Shown here piece after piece: positions 21,722 to 32,317 of a stretch of DNA of 64,000 nt. The DNA comes from Campanula takesimana. Lineage: Eukaryota; Streptophyta; Magnoliopsida; Asterales; Campanulaceae. The notes beneath the pieces are model-generated. The model was not told where the DNA came from and searched no databases. It saw only the letters and a program-made list of their open reading frames with translations. The stretch is taken from contig JAOWBW010000303.1 of the NCBI GenBank assembly GCA_026119855.1, positions 682,001-746,000 on the forward strand, read 5' to 3'. The translations under genes and the position numbers were made by a program. Within the stretch, counting starts at the first letter, position 1, and each line of letters opens with the position of its first letter.

Positions 21722-22620
21722 TAGGGGTGGAAATGGTTCGGCTTAGCTCGGTTTGGGGTAATTTAGGAGCCAAACCGCTATACATCGGTTTGGAGAAATC
21801 CCAAACCGAGCTGAACCACAAAATAGTCCAAGCCGAGCTGAGCTAAACCATCACGGTTCGGCTCGGCTCGGTTTGAACCGCGGTCTGATTTCGCGGTTTA
21901 AACCGTGGCTTAAACCGCGGTTTGGGGTAACTTAGTAAGTAGTCCAACAGCCGTGCAATCAATCAGATTGCGCTGGATACAAATCTTAAGAAGACTAACA
22001 TGAAATTTTTGTTCTTCAAATTTCAAACTAAAGAGTTCGAATTGAATGGCCAAGCATAAGTTTGAAGTTCCAATCTCAGTTAATGTGATAGTATTTCACC
22101 TAACCAAAGTAGCTAGTGCAGGATTCAGCCTATGTCAAAGCAGTTTCTAGCCTCTACCAAACAAAAATTAATAACCCTCTTCATTAATTTCCCTGAACAC
22201 AACCACCAGACAAAGGAAAATATATAGCCAAGAGTGAAGCATCAGTTTACAGAGGATCATTGTTGAAGGTAACTAAACTAACAATGATTAATGTAAAAGT
22301 TTATAAATTGAGACAGAGGGAGTACATGGATATGCCTTAGAAAAAGGCTAGTCATTTTGACACCGGTTCAGCTAGCTCGGTTTAATGACTCGGCTCCACG
22401 GTTCAGCTCTACGGTTCGGCTCGTGGTTCAGCTCGAAACGGTTCAGCTCGGTTTGGCTCGGTTCAGCTTGAAGGGTCAAAACGTGAGCCAAACCGAACGT
22501 GTGGTTTACCAATTTTCGAAACCGAGCTGAACCGCATAAGTTTAAAAACCGAGCTAAACCGCACGGTTTGGCTCGGCTCGGTTCCAAACCGCGGTTTGAG
22601 CCAAACAATTTCCACCCCTA
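21722..22620. mobile_element. hAT-type nonautonomous element rich in GGTTCGGCTCGG repeats
   Basis: 899 bp with perfect 12-bp inverted termini TAGGGGTGGAAA/TTTCCACCCCTA and an 8-bp target duplication GTGCCAGT (21714-21721 and 22621-22628). These are hAT hallmarks. Both arms (21735-21930 and 22365-22605) are made of many copies of GGTTCGGCTCGG and its inverted form CCGAGCTGAACC, which resembles the clustered subterminal transposase sites of hAT elements. The unique centre (about 21935-22350) includes an orphan Stowaway-like end GACAGAGGGAGTAC at 22309. No transposase. Confidence 0.88.
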
Positions 22621-22917
22621 GTGCCAGTGCATATTGTATTGATTGTCAATGTTGTGTTTAAATAGTATTGTGCTTATGTTGAAGAGTGTCTTTGTTAGTG
22701 TCAAAAGAGTACTAGTGGTAGGGTTGTATAGTGTCCAGCAGTAGAGTTAAACTCTTAAAGAGTGCCAATAATAGTGTTCAAGAATGAAGCTATGTTAAAA
22801 AGTGCTAGCATCATATAGTGGCAGTGGTACTATGATAATGTTAAAAGTGTATCAGTAAAGTGTTAAAGGGTGCTAATTATAGTATTAAAAAAATTACTAT
22901 TAGTGAGTGATGGTGTT

Positions 22918-23160
22918 AACGAGGGTTAGCAGTAAGGGCAATGCTAGGCTTACAAAAGAAGTTTACAAAATGAATGATACAAGATGTGGTGGCGATATTT
23001 CATTGGTCACGTCGATGTCGATAGTGGACCCGTCATACTCCAATTAAAACCACCATTATGACAACTCATTTTCTAGACCACATTTTGTAGTCATCTTTTG
23101 TAACGAGGGTTAGCAGTAAGGGCAATGCTAGGCTTACAGAAGTTTACAAAATGAATGATA
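22918..23160. repeat. Partially duplicated family III MITE
   Basis: The segment starting AACGAGGGTTAGCAGTAAGG at about 22918 recurs at about 23102 (offset near 183 bp), each copy continuing into GGGCAATGCTAGGCTTACA and GTTTACAAAATGAATGATA. The first copy is a full family III MITE (about 22938-23101). The second breaks off at about 23160, just before a Stowaway insertion. This suggests tandem duplication of the MITE with its flank, followed by truncation or insertion. Confidence 0.65.
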
Positions 23161-23182
23161 GTAGGCTGGAAATTAGAGCCTA

Positions 23183-23464
23183 CTCCCTCCGTCCCACCTC
23201 ACTTGAGACTTATTTCCATTTTGGTTCGTCTCACTTCACTTGAGACTCCCCAAAATGGTAATCTTTTTATAATTTTATATCCAATATACCCCACCCACTC
23301 ATTCTCTCTCTTCATTTTCCACCACACAATTCATTCAACCAACCTACTATTAACCCCACTCATTCTCTCTCTTCATTTTCTATCACATATCTTCCTTATT
23401 TTATTCTTTTTCCTTAGTTATTGTGGCCACCTCATAGGTCTCAAGTGAAGTGGGACGGAGGGAG
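23183..23464. mobile_element. Stowaway-type MITE, well preserved
   Basis: Inverted ends CTCCCTCCGTCCCACCTCAC and AGTGGGACGGAGGGAG, with TA flanks at 23181-23182 and 23465-23466. The interior has paired CACTCATTCTCTCTCTTCATTTTC repeats. It is closely related to the element at 55818-56099 in the RPS9 intron. Confidence 0.92.
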
Positions 23465-24331
23465 TATATTCTATTTATTGGGTCTTGTTTCGATAATAAA
23501 AGCAAGTGGAGCCCAAATTCAGTTTGGGCTTGGCAATTTTGAGGAACCTTCTGTGGCCTTATAAAGCACAAGATAATGTTTGTAAAAGTCCTCATTTTCA
23601 AGGCCCTACGATTTTAATAAAAAAACAAGTAGAACTTACATTATTTGTATAAATGGGCTGGGCCAATTAATAAGTTGGTCCATTTAAATAGAAATAAGAA
23701 CCACATGGAATTTTTTGCAATTTACTTTCCAGAGACGCCCCCATTGGCCCATTGCTTAAATGCTAATCTTCCTGGAAAATGATTAGCTTCATCTTTTTCT
23801 CACTAAATTATAATTAGGGGAATTCCATGTTCATCTGTTTAATCATTCCTTTGAACACTAATTTAAAAGACTAATTTAAACTCCCACCAAAAATATTGAA
23901 ATATATTGACTTCTTGACCATATTTTCCCTAGCAAGGGGAAAAGAAACCGAAAGAAGGAATTTCTTTTTGTCAAAAAAAAAATAGAACTAATTTAAAGGA
24001 GGATATCATCACTCTTTCTAAACTTTCAATCATAAAAGGCAACTATTCCTTTTAATTTATTTATTTTTAGATAAATGTGTAAACTATTTATGTGGACAAA
24101 ATATCGGCAAATCGTCTTCAATCATAAATTAATTTCCATGTTTAATCAAAATATTACACACTTAAGAATGAGCCCTTTGGACTTGGGTCATGATAGAAAA
24201 GGTGTAGTGATTCAACATATCTTGTCAAAAATAGCCCGATTTCTTAAGAATAAGCCCATATTTAATTTCTTTTATAAATGAATCTGCTTCTACTTTATAC
24301 TATCCAGCCCATATCCTTTATGGGCCAACGT

Positions 24332-24397
24332 CGTACCTCTTTAAATGTTTTTTTTTTTTTTTTTTACTTTTTTTTTTGCCGTACCTCTTTAAATGTT
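24332..24397. repeat. 18-bp direct repeats flanking a poly(T) tract
   Basis: CGTACCTCTTTAAATGTT occurs at 24332-24349 and again at 24380-24397, separated by about 30 bp of nearly pure T. The arrangement looks like a target-primed retroposition that inserted only a poly(A) tail (minus orientation) with its target duplication. Confidence 0.7.
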
Positions 24398-24410
24398 AAT
24401 TTATTTATTT

Positions 24411-24720
24411 TTGGTGAGAACTCCGTTTTTGTCCATCGTACTTGGGTCGTGTTTCACTTTTATCATCAAACTTTATTTTTTTCATTTTTACCATCGAACT
24501 ACAAACAATTGTGTCATTTTAAACCAAATTCCATATTTTATACCCAAATTTGTTTTAATTTTACCATCGTGCTACAAACAACGGTGTCATTTTAGACCCA
24601 AATTTGGCATGAAATGACACTATTGTTTGTAGTACGATGGTAACAATGAAAAAATATAAAGTTTGATGGTAAAAGTGAAACACGCCCTAAAGTACAATAG
24701 ACCAAAACGGAATTTTCCCT
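24411..24720. mobile_element. Inverted-repeat MITE, about 0.3 kb
   Basis: The left arm (AACTCCGTTTTTGTCCATCG... ACTACAAACAATTGTGTCATTT) and the right arm (AAATGACACTATTGTTTGTAGT... CAAAACGGAATTTTC) are inverted over about 105 bp each. A third related unit sits between them (CTACAAACAACGGTGTCATTT). The target duplication could not be fixed, so the superfamily is undetermined. Confidence 0.7.
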
Positions 24721-24982
24721 TTTTTTTTTTTTTTGTGTGTGTGTGGAAAATACTTTCTTTTGGGTTTGTACATTGCCTTCAGAATTAGTAGTTGCTTAGG
24801 TGCATTCACTCTAGTACAAATTAATCAGAAGCTAGAAAAAATGTGCAAGTGCACCAGTTACCTTTTTATTTTTATTTTGGTCAGCCACCAATCCGCGCTC
24901 AAAAAGTGACTGAAGATTGGATGGCAAAGAAAAAAAAAAAGCATTTAGTTGCTTATGTGCACTCACCCTAACGAGTTATATA

Positions 24983-25243
24983 CTCCTTGTTTCGAAAAGT
25001 TTTTTTTTTTTTATTATTTTGATTTTTATGATCAAAATAAATGAACTTTGACAAACCATTAGTGTCAATCTAAATGGTCACAATAAAATTCTAAAATATG
25101 TTATTGATAAATCATTTAATTATTCCCCAGTTATAATTTTTCAAATCTCACTAGAATAATTGGATAGATATCAATATTGGTCAAAGTTTATTTATGTTGG
25201 CCATAAAAAGTTAAAATTGGTTAAACTTTACGGACAAAGAGAG
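24983..25243. mobile_element. Stowaway-type MITE
   Basis: Left end CTCCTTGTTTCGAAAAGTTT, right end ACTTTACGGACAAAGAGAG, TA on both sides. The interior has TGATCAAAATAAATGAACTTTGAC and its inverted partner. Confidence 0.75.
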
Positions 25244-25265
25244 TATAAGCCACTATAATATTAAT

Positions 25266-25605
25266 ACTGAACACAAACATTATCCATGAACTTTTTGGGT
25301 GGACTTGTGAGAAGCCAACTGCACTCAAGATGTTTGTGTTTAGTGGCCTAGTGTATGGCGCTTTTGTAGTGAATCTGATTTCGGGCTCGAGTCTTTACAA
25401 ATGGTAGCAGCAGTGCGGAACCTTGAGCGCAAGGCTTGCGAGCTAGCACAGAGGAAAGACGTTGACTTTGATTGTAATATATAAGCCTCGACATTACTAC
25501 TGCTGGGCACTAACATCATTCATGAATTTTTGGGTGAGGCTATGAGAGTTCTAGTGAAATTAAGATGTTTTTATTTAATAGAGTAGTATGTGGTGCTTAT
25601 GTAGG
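25266..25605. repeat. Diverged direct repeats, possible retroelement remnant
   Basis: The stretch 25275-25375 (CATTATCCATGAACTTTTTGG... AGATGTTTGTGTTTAGTGGCC... ATGGCGCTTTTGTAG) is repeated in diverged form at 25510-25605 (CATCATTCATGAATTTTTGG... AGATGTTTTTATTTAATAGAG... GTGGTGCTTATGTAGG). About 135 bp separates them. No coding capacity. Confidence 0.45.
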
Positions 25606-26640
25606 CCATAACAAGTGTAAATTAGTCGGAACTTAATAATTGTCCTAATATTAGATGGGTGAAATAGAAATGGTCCCTAATGTGCAAATTTCCACTATTG
25701 CCTAGGCAACACACTACTCTCAAACCAAATGGCAACCCAAATGAATCTTTGTTATATACAACAAAAAGTCAATATTAATATTGTTGCCTTCCAAAATAAA
25801 GGAAAAAGCAAATAATTTATGTTGCCTAATGTTCACTGGCAATTAAGTAACCATGTGAGCAACTAGTTAACTAGAAATCACTCACTTAGGTACATTGTCA
25901 CAATCAATGACCCCCCATTTCTCCCTACCTGTTTATATCATGTGTATCTATATGCTTGCTGAATCAGAATAAGACATTAGATTGTATGTAAACAACCTTA
26001 TGTTCCTTCCCCTTCATTGTAGGGTACAATAATGTTTTGAAATTGGTTATACTGAAAGCAACTTTCTTTTTCTTATCAAACTTATCAAGCAATATTAGTC
26101 ATGTGAGATTAAGACTTGTACTGGCAATTCATTACTATTGATGACATTTTCAACCGTTAAATTTGAAACATGTCTAGTTCCATGCAAAAAGACATATTGT
26201 ATATTTAAGTCAGATAGGAAACCATTGCAGCTCTGCTGCTACAGAGTGTGATGTACGAGATGTGACCTTGACAATGTTTGCAAGTTGTGCGGCCACAATT
26301 AATATTTGTATAATATTTGTACTGTAGCGAAATCGCAGTATGACCATATTTTAACTAAAAGAATACCTCATTTATATGGGACGTGTCAATAAAGAAAGCG
26401 AGACATTTGCTATGTGACGGAGGTGAACCGAAGTAAATAGATGATAAACCATAATACTAGGAGGCTTCCAACAAGCCTTAATTATGATTATTATTATCAT
26501 CACTAATTCATGATCATATAATTAAGAAGTGATGATTACACAAATTGGAGTAGTTTCTAATATATCATCTCTAATTAATTAAGGTGTAGAAGCAATCGAC
26601 CATAAACTATATGGGAAGATCAAAGACTATAATAGATAAT
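25606..26640. other. Intergenic region downstream of the PRE-type gene
   Basis: AT-rich DNA without a recognisable gene. It would contain the 3' untranslated region and polyadenylation signals of the minus-strand gene ending at 26645. I cannot place the cleavage site. Confidence 0.4.
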
Positions 26641-26644
26641 TAAA

Positions 26645-28956
26645 CTACATGATCAAGCTTCTAATAATGGAAGCTTCGGGGCTATCGGCATCAATGGTGG
26701 AGAGTAACTGAGACAATCGATCGCTAAGGTCATCCACTTCTCTGTGCAAGCTTCTCACATAGTTGCATGTCTCCTGAAGAACCTTCGACGCCGATGCCTA
26801 ATTAACAACATTAATTTTCCATTAGCAATAATATCTGGAGTACGGAGTACTAGGTTAGGTTACATCATAATCATAATAATAAAATCCATACTTTTTTTTT
26901 CTTTTTTTGTTTTAATATAAGTGTTGCATTTTCAAATAAAAAACAGTCTTAATTTATCATATTATAAACGTTGTAAAAATCATTTTCTCAAAATTATTGT
27001 CAAGTTAAAGTTAACTGTAGACACTTACTCCTTCCGTCCCATAATATTATTCATATTCAAAGTTTTTAGTTATATATCTTCTTCTCCGAAATTATCCTTA
27101 AATATTCAAAGAAAATAACTATTAATTAAATTAAAAATAAATTTGAAATTTTTAAACACCTATTTTGAAACGGGGTGAGTAGTTATTTCAGTTAAAGGAA
27201 AAGGGTAGTACTAGAATATAATATTAATAGAGGACCCCAGAGACCAATATTTAAGGTTGGACTATTGACTAACAATAGTTGAATCAAATACATTAAAGTC
27301 AACGAAGGTAACAGAAATGTAAGTGAAAAAGAGGTTGTCTTTATGCCTCTTTTTGACTTAGAGAGCCAGCCGCTATATTCGTTGCACAATGCCAATTAAA
27401 ATTTGTTGATTTTCAATTTCGTATACGTGAAGCATGGGAGTCGGTCTGGACGACGAGGTCATCAAACTCAAACTAATTAAACCACTTGTTTCGTCAAGTC
27501 AAATTATGAAATGTCCATAAATCACACCGTATATCATTAGTAATTAACCAATAACTCGCAGTTAACAGAGCAGAAATCATGAAAATGTCATAAAATTGAT
27601 ATTGTTTTCTACCAGAATAGTGGAAATCGAACATTTGATATCTTTCTAGAAGGCAAGATATATGTCGTGTGAGTCTAACAGTTATTTATTGGTCAGTAAT
27701 ACATACATAAACTACTCCTCCCTCTGATCCATTTGACGGTCACTCAGATTTTTCTGAACAACATAAATAAGTTTTGACAAGGGCCGGCTATCACCCTGTG
27801 CAAGAGGTTCTTTTGCACAGGGCCCAATTGTTATTAAGGGCCCCAATTTTTGCATTTTGTTCATTTAGTCCTTGAAAATTTGTGGAAATATTTTTAAAAC
27901 CCTAAATTTTTATATCCTTCCAAAGTTAGTGCTTAATTTCGTAAAGAAAAAATTGCTATACAAGTACTTATCTAACTTTTGTGTAAATTTTTTAAGTATT
28001 AAGGACTCAATATTCAAATTTAGCACAGGCCCCTACAATTATTGAGACGGGCCTGGTTTTGACTAATATTAATGTCTATCTAATTTTTCCAATAAAGTTT
28101 TAAATACTGTTATTATTGAAAAGTTATTATGTCCAAATTAATGTTAATATTTATTCAAAATTCACTTATATTGATCAAATAAAATTAAAGTGACTAATAT
28201 AAATGCTAGGGGACACTATTAGTAACTACTCCCTATATGGCAATATCCCTCCCACTCACGTATCTACACTTACAACACATCATATTTTTCACTTTTTCTT
28301 TAAATAATATGCCCAACTCAAATTTTGTAAGTTAAAGAGGGACGGAGGGAGAATTAAAATTAGTTTTTTTTTTTTTTTTTAAAACTCAACTATTAAATCT
28401 AGTTAGACTCGTAAAATGCGTGAAGAGTAAAGACTTGGCCACTTATTTAGGACGTGTATGCGCGTGCTTTCATGCTCCGTAATTCCATGCTTCAAATTCC
28501 GTTCTCTTTGCTTTGACCATTTGACATAATCATGTATAATTAATGTGCATACTTTTTTGGACGTATACGCTTTCCTTTAATTGCATAAACAAACAGATAA
28601 ACTTATTTGAATTTTTTTTTTTTAACATTTATTTTGAGATAGATAAACTATTAATACAACGTATCAAATGAAATTGTACTTGATATAAGTATATAACATC
28701 GTACAATGTATGTGTGCACACACGTGATCAAGACTGAATTTGGATAAAGACTGAAATTGAACATTCAATTTGGGACGAAGATAGTAGTATATGTTGATGT
28801 GTGAAGAAATCGTATATATACCTTGTTAGAGCGCCTATTGTTTCGAATCTCGGGAAGGAGATGTTGAAGCTTGGAGATAAGGTTAATGATTTGATCATCG
28901 CTGATTCTTGAAACTGCCGTTGACTGCCTAGTCGACGACGACCTTCTGTTAGACAT
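26645..28956 (-). CDS. Atypical (non-DNA-binding) bHLH protein, PRE/ILI/BS1 family
   Basis: Two exons on the minus strand. Exon 1 is 28822-28956 (45 codons, ends RRSNK at a GT donor); exon 2 is 26645-26797 (acceptor TTAG, starts ASASKVLQETCNY). The spliced protein has 95 aa, against 91-94 for Arabidopsis PRE proteins. Exon 1 encodes a Ser/Arg-rich start and the first helix (ISDDQIINLISKLQHLLPEI). Exon 2 encodes the second helix (VLQETCNYVRSLHREVDDLSDRLSQLLSTI) and the conserved C terminus IIRSLIM. The basic region lacks the residues needed for E-box binding. The family acts by sequestering inhibitory bHLHs (IBH1/PAR type) and promotes cell elongation downstream of brassinosteroid, gibberellin and auxin. 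The intron is 2,024 bp and carries MITEs. Confidence 0.93.
27028..27179. mobile_element. Stowaway-type MITE in the PRE intron
   Basis: Left end CTCCTTCCGTCCCATAATA, right end TATTTTGAAACGGGGTGAG, flanked by TA (27026-27027 and 27180-27181). Interior AT-rich. Confidence 0.75.
27779..28055. mobile_element. hAT-type MITE in the PRE intron
   Basis: 277 bp with an exact 8-bp target duplication GTTTTGAC at 27771-27778 and 28056-28063. Imperfect inverted ends AAGGGCCGGC/GACGGGCCTG. Internally it carries CCCTGTGCAAGAGG, TTTTGCACAGGGCCC and GCACAGGCCCC, so the GC-rich ends form hairpins. It appears to lie inside an older Stowaway-like copy whose left end (CTCCTCCCTCTGATCC) starts at about 27716. Confidence 0.88.
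28230..28352. mobile_element. Short Stowaway-type MITE remnant in the PRE intron
   Basis: ACTCCCTATATGGCAATATCC near the left end is paired with AAAGAGGGACGGAGGGAG at the right. The interior CACTTTTTCTTTAAATAATATG is AT-rich. The boundary on the left is uncertain. Confidence 0.5.
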
Positions 28957-29784
28957 TAATCTGTGTTTTTGGTTGAGTTTGGTAGCTAATTAAGGTAGTT
29001 GAATGAAGGAGCTGGGGAGTTATATGTACAAGGAGATATATATCTCTATATATATAGTCGAGAGAGAGAGAATTAATGGAGAAGAAGATGTATGAGAGAG
29101 TAGTGGACCACTTCGTAAGACAATGTTGGAGGTGATGAAGACAACTGCCTTGGAGAAGGCAGTAGCCTATACTAGCTGTTTTCTTTCTCTATTTTACTTA
29201 TACTCCCCTTGAATCCGCTCATTTTTTACGTTAATACTAACGAAAGAATTTTTGAGTTAATTTAATTATTGTAATAAAATTTCAAAACTTGTTATTAATC
29301 TACCTATATAAATGGTATCATTTTTAAAATTTTATTACGATGATTAAATTGATTTAAAATTATTGCTCAAAGTATCTTGTGATAACGCTACTCAAAAATA
29401 GTGTATGTGTATGTGTGTTGAGAGAAAGACTTGACTTTGTGTGTGAGAGAGAGAGAGAGAGAGATTGATGAAAGAGTAGATTTGAGATTTACAATGGAGC
29501 CGGTTGCATATTGCATTAGACGGGCCCCTATTCACACTCCCTCACAGTTAGTTTTATTCCACTTTTTATTTATCTTTTTTTTTTTTTTTTTTTTTTTACA
29601 ATGTCCACGCCATAAGGAGGCGATGAGAGGGATTGAACCTTTTATTTATCCTTTTAACACACATAAATTTTGACTAAATATTGATATTGATTTAATTATT
29701 TTAATGAATTCTAAATATTATATTAATTTATCAATAACATTTGCTAAATTTTATTGTAATCATTAGATTTGACACTAATATATA
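28957..29784. promoter_or_regulatory. Upstream region of the PRE-type gene
   Basis: A TATATATA run with AGAGAGAG lies about 80-120 bp upstream of the ATG at 28956 (about 29037-29072). It could act as the minus-strand core promoter region. Further upstream are a GA microsatellite at about 29447-29464 and a poly(T) run at about 29577-29597. No specific factor site is claimed. Confidence 0.4.
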
Positions 29785-30255
29785 TTCCCCCCGTTTCATG
29801 TGAATTGAGACCAAAAATTTTGGCACACAAATTAAGGAAAAGTAAGAGAGAGAAATAATGGGAGGAGGTGTTTGTGAGTATGAAAAATTAAATTGGAGAG
29901 AGAATGAGTGGGATGAATAGTAAGTGAGAAAATTTTGGGGAAAACTAGTTTCTCCGTAAGTTATAAAAAATCAAGTTTTTATAGGGATTAAAGTTTAGGT
30001 TTTAGGGTTTAAGGTTTAGGGTTTAAGGCTTAGGGTTTAAGGGTTAAAAAATAGACTTTTTATAACTTATGGAAGAACTAGTTTCCCCCAAAACCAACTC
30101 ATAGTAAGTTGATTGGTGTTGTGAGTGTAAAAGTAATGTAGGAGAGATAATGAGTGGGAAGAATAGTAAAGATTCTTTACCATTTTGGGCAGTCTCAATT
30201 GAGGTGAAACGGACGAAAAGGAAAATAAGTCTCAATTCACGTGAAACGGAGGGAG
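29785..30255. mobile_element. Stowaway-type MITE carrying a nested hairpin element
   Basis: Left end TTCCCCCCGTTTCATGTGAA and right end TTCACGTGAAACGGAGGGAG are inverted, with TA flanks. The usual interior is interrupted at about 29933-30096 by a second inverted-repeat element that contains telomere-like units. Confidence 0.8.
29933..30096. repeat. Hairpin MITE with telomere-like TTTAGGG array
   Basis: The arms AAAACTAGTTTCTCCGTAAG...TTATAAAAA and TTTTTATAACTTATGGAAG...CTAGTTTCCCCC are inverted. Between them lies a degenerate array of TTTAGGG/TTTAAGG-type heptamers (about 29993-30042), the plant telomere repeat. A related element without clear heptamers lies at about 30388-30520. Confidence 0.8.
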
Positions 30256-30387
30256 TATAGTTAAAGCTAAGCGTGAGTTAATCATAAAAAGTCAATTGAG
30301 GCAAACTTTTTAAAGTACATTGAATATTCAAAATCCAATTACACATGCTTTAAACGAAACAATCCTATGAAATTCAGAATTTTTTTT

Positions 30388-30520
30388 TGGAGAAAACTAG
30401 TTTATCCGTTTTTATAAGGTTTAAAATTTAGAGTTTAAAATTTACATTTAAGGGTAATAATAATATTAAAAAGTATACTTTTTATAATTTATAGAAACAC
30501 TAATTTCTCACAAAACATAC
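30388..30520. mobile_element. Second copy of the hairpin MITE
   Basis: TGGAGAAAACTAGTTTATCC at the left and ACACTAATTTCTCACAAAAC at the right correspond to the arms of the element at 29933-30096. The central heptamers are decayed (GGTTTAAAATTTAGAGTTTAA). Confidence 0.6.
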
Positions 30521-30796
30521 TCAAGAAATTTGCGTGTGATTTGTTTGGCAGTGAGTTGATTTCAAGTGGGCTTTAAGGGGAAAGTATATTCTAATGTACT
30601 AACAAAGTGGGCCTTTATGTGTATGTTTCAATACACATTACCATGTGACCAGTGATCGAACGAGGATCCTTTTCTACTTTTTTTTTTTTTTTTTTTTTTT
30701 TATAGAAACCTTTCCTACTTCAGTTTGTCAGAACGAATAAGAACTTTTGACAATTTTTTAATTTATTCATGAATTTCTTACCCACACAAAAAGATG

Positions 30797-30798
<2 letters not shown>

Positions 30799-30836
<38 letters not shown>
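30799..30836. repeat. (ATT)n microsatellite
   Basis: About 12 uninterrupted ATT units. Confidence 0.95.
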
Positions 30837-30979
30837 TGGGTTTTCCACATTGATTTGTGATAGAGACCGAGTGCTTGGGGAAAGACATTATTTTGTTTGA
30901 CAGAGTTATTTGGGTTAATTAAGGTTGCAAAAAGAGTTAGATTCTGGACCATTTCTTTCTCTCTTTTTTTGATTTAATA

Positions 30980-31244
30980 CTCCCTCCGCCTCAAAATAGA
31001 TGTCGTTTTGAATTGTTTCACACATATTAAGAAATGCTATTAATGCATGTGAAGAAATCTCAAATACCCCTAAAGTAATTCAACTACCTAGGTAATTAAA
31101 TGGTTAGGTAAGAGATAGTTCACTATCATAATTAAAGGTATAATTGGTATAGAGCAATAAAAAAAATTTGAAAATAGTAAAACGATAAGTATTTTGATAC
31201 AAAATTTAACTCCCAAAACGACATCTATTTTGAGACGGCGGGAG
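30980..31244. mobile_element. Stowaway-type MITE
   Basis: CTCCCTCCGCCTCAAAATAG at the left, CTATTTTGAGACGGCGGGAG at the right: a perfect 20-bp inverted pair apart from one position. TA flanks at 30978-30979 and 31245-31246. Confidence 0.93.
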
Positions 31245-31300
31245 TATTGGTTTTTTATGTTTGGGAGAAAGGTTATATAGTATTCATCTAAAACGTTATA

Positions 31301-31562
31301 CTTCCTCCGTCTCAGAAAGATAGTCTCATTTCATTTTGACTTTTTCTGATCAACAAAAATGAACTTTGACCAACGATTGTTGACGATCTAATCATTCTAG
31401 GGAAATTCAAAAATGTGTAATTGATAAATCATTAAGTGATTTATCAATAACAATTTTTAGAATTTCATTGTGATCATTAAATTGACACCAATGTTTGGTC
31501 AAATTTCATTTTTGTTGACCACCAAAAGTCAAAATATGACTATTTTTCTGAGACAGATGGAG
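31301..31562. mobile_element. Stowaway-type MITE
   Basis: CTTCCTCCGTCTCAGAAAGA at the left and TTTTTCTGAGACAGATGGAG at the right, TA flanks. The interior CATTTTGACTTTTTCTGATC and TTTTTGTTGACC segments are shared with the copy at 24983. Confidence 0.88.
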
Positions 31563-31770
31563 TATAAGTAATACTTTACAAGCCCAAGCGACATCTTGAG
31601 CAGATTTAAGTCTCTCCGTCGTAGAGTTCTTGGTTCGATACCCCTACTGACAAATAAACTATTTTGAGAAATAAAGTATGAAAACTAGTTGACATGGTTG
31701 CACAAGATGAAATCTAATAAACTAACATTAGAGAAGATTATGTCACATTTATTTTAATGATTTTAAAGTA

Positions 31771-32050
31771 GTACTATTGTCCTTAAATGAGTGTCCAAAT
31801 TTCATTTTAAGGGATATTGAAAATCTCAACTTTGTGTACAACTTGGTTGCAAAGATTCATATATAATCTTGTAATCTCCTTTCCAAACATTTAGTTTTGC
31901 ACGTATAAAGAAACCGGTGAAAAAATTTCGAAAAAAGCATTTAGGGACAAAGTTATGTTAAAAAAAAACACTCATTTTGGGACAAAGATTTTTTGAAAAT
32001 GAACACTCATTTAGGGACAAAGATTTTTTGAAAATGAACACTCATTTAGA
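31771..32050. mobile_element. Stowaway-type MITE (second subfamily) with internal duplication
   Basis: Homologous in inverted orientation to 13075-13319 (TTAAATGAGTGTCCAAATTTC, GAACACTCATTTAG). Near the right end a 34-bp unit starting GGGACAAAGATTTTTTGAAA occurs twice in tandem (about 31979-32047). Confidence 0.65.
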
Positions 32051-32317
32051 GAGAGAATATGAAGCTTCACACCAACTAAAAAAATTAGATATTTAAACTC
32101 TCCAACCCAAAAGTACACCAACAATTAAATAAATAAATGTGAACATAAATAGAGCTCGTGACATACCCACTTGATCAAAATCTGTAACGTGATTTGGTAA
32201 AGGTTTATGGTTTGTGCTGGCATTGTGACTTGGTCGGTTAGTATGCAGCATTAGAAGGTGATCTTTAATTTCTCTTCGGCTTTGTTTCCGAGTTTTCTAG
32301 GGCATCATATTATGGAA

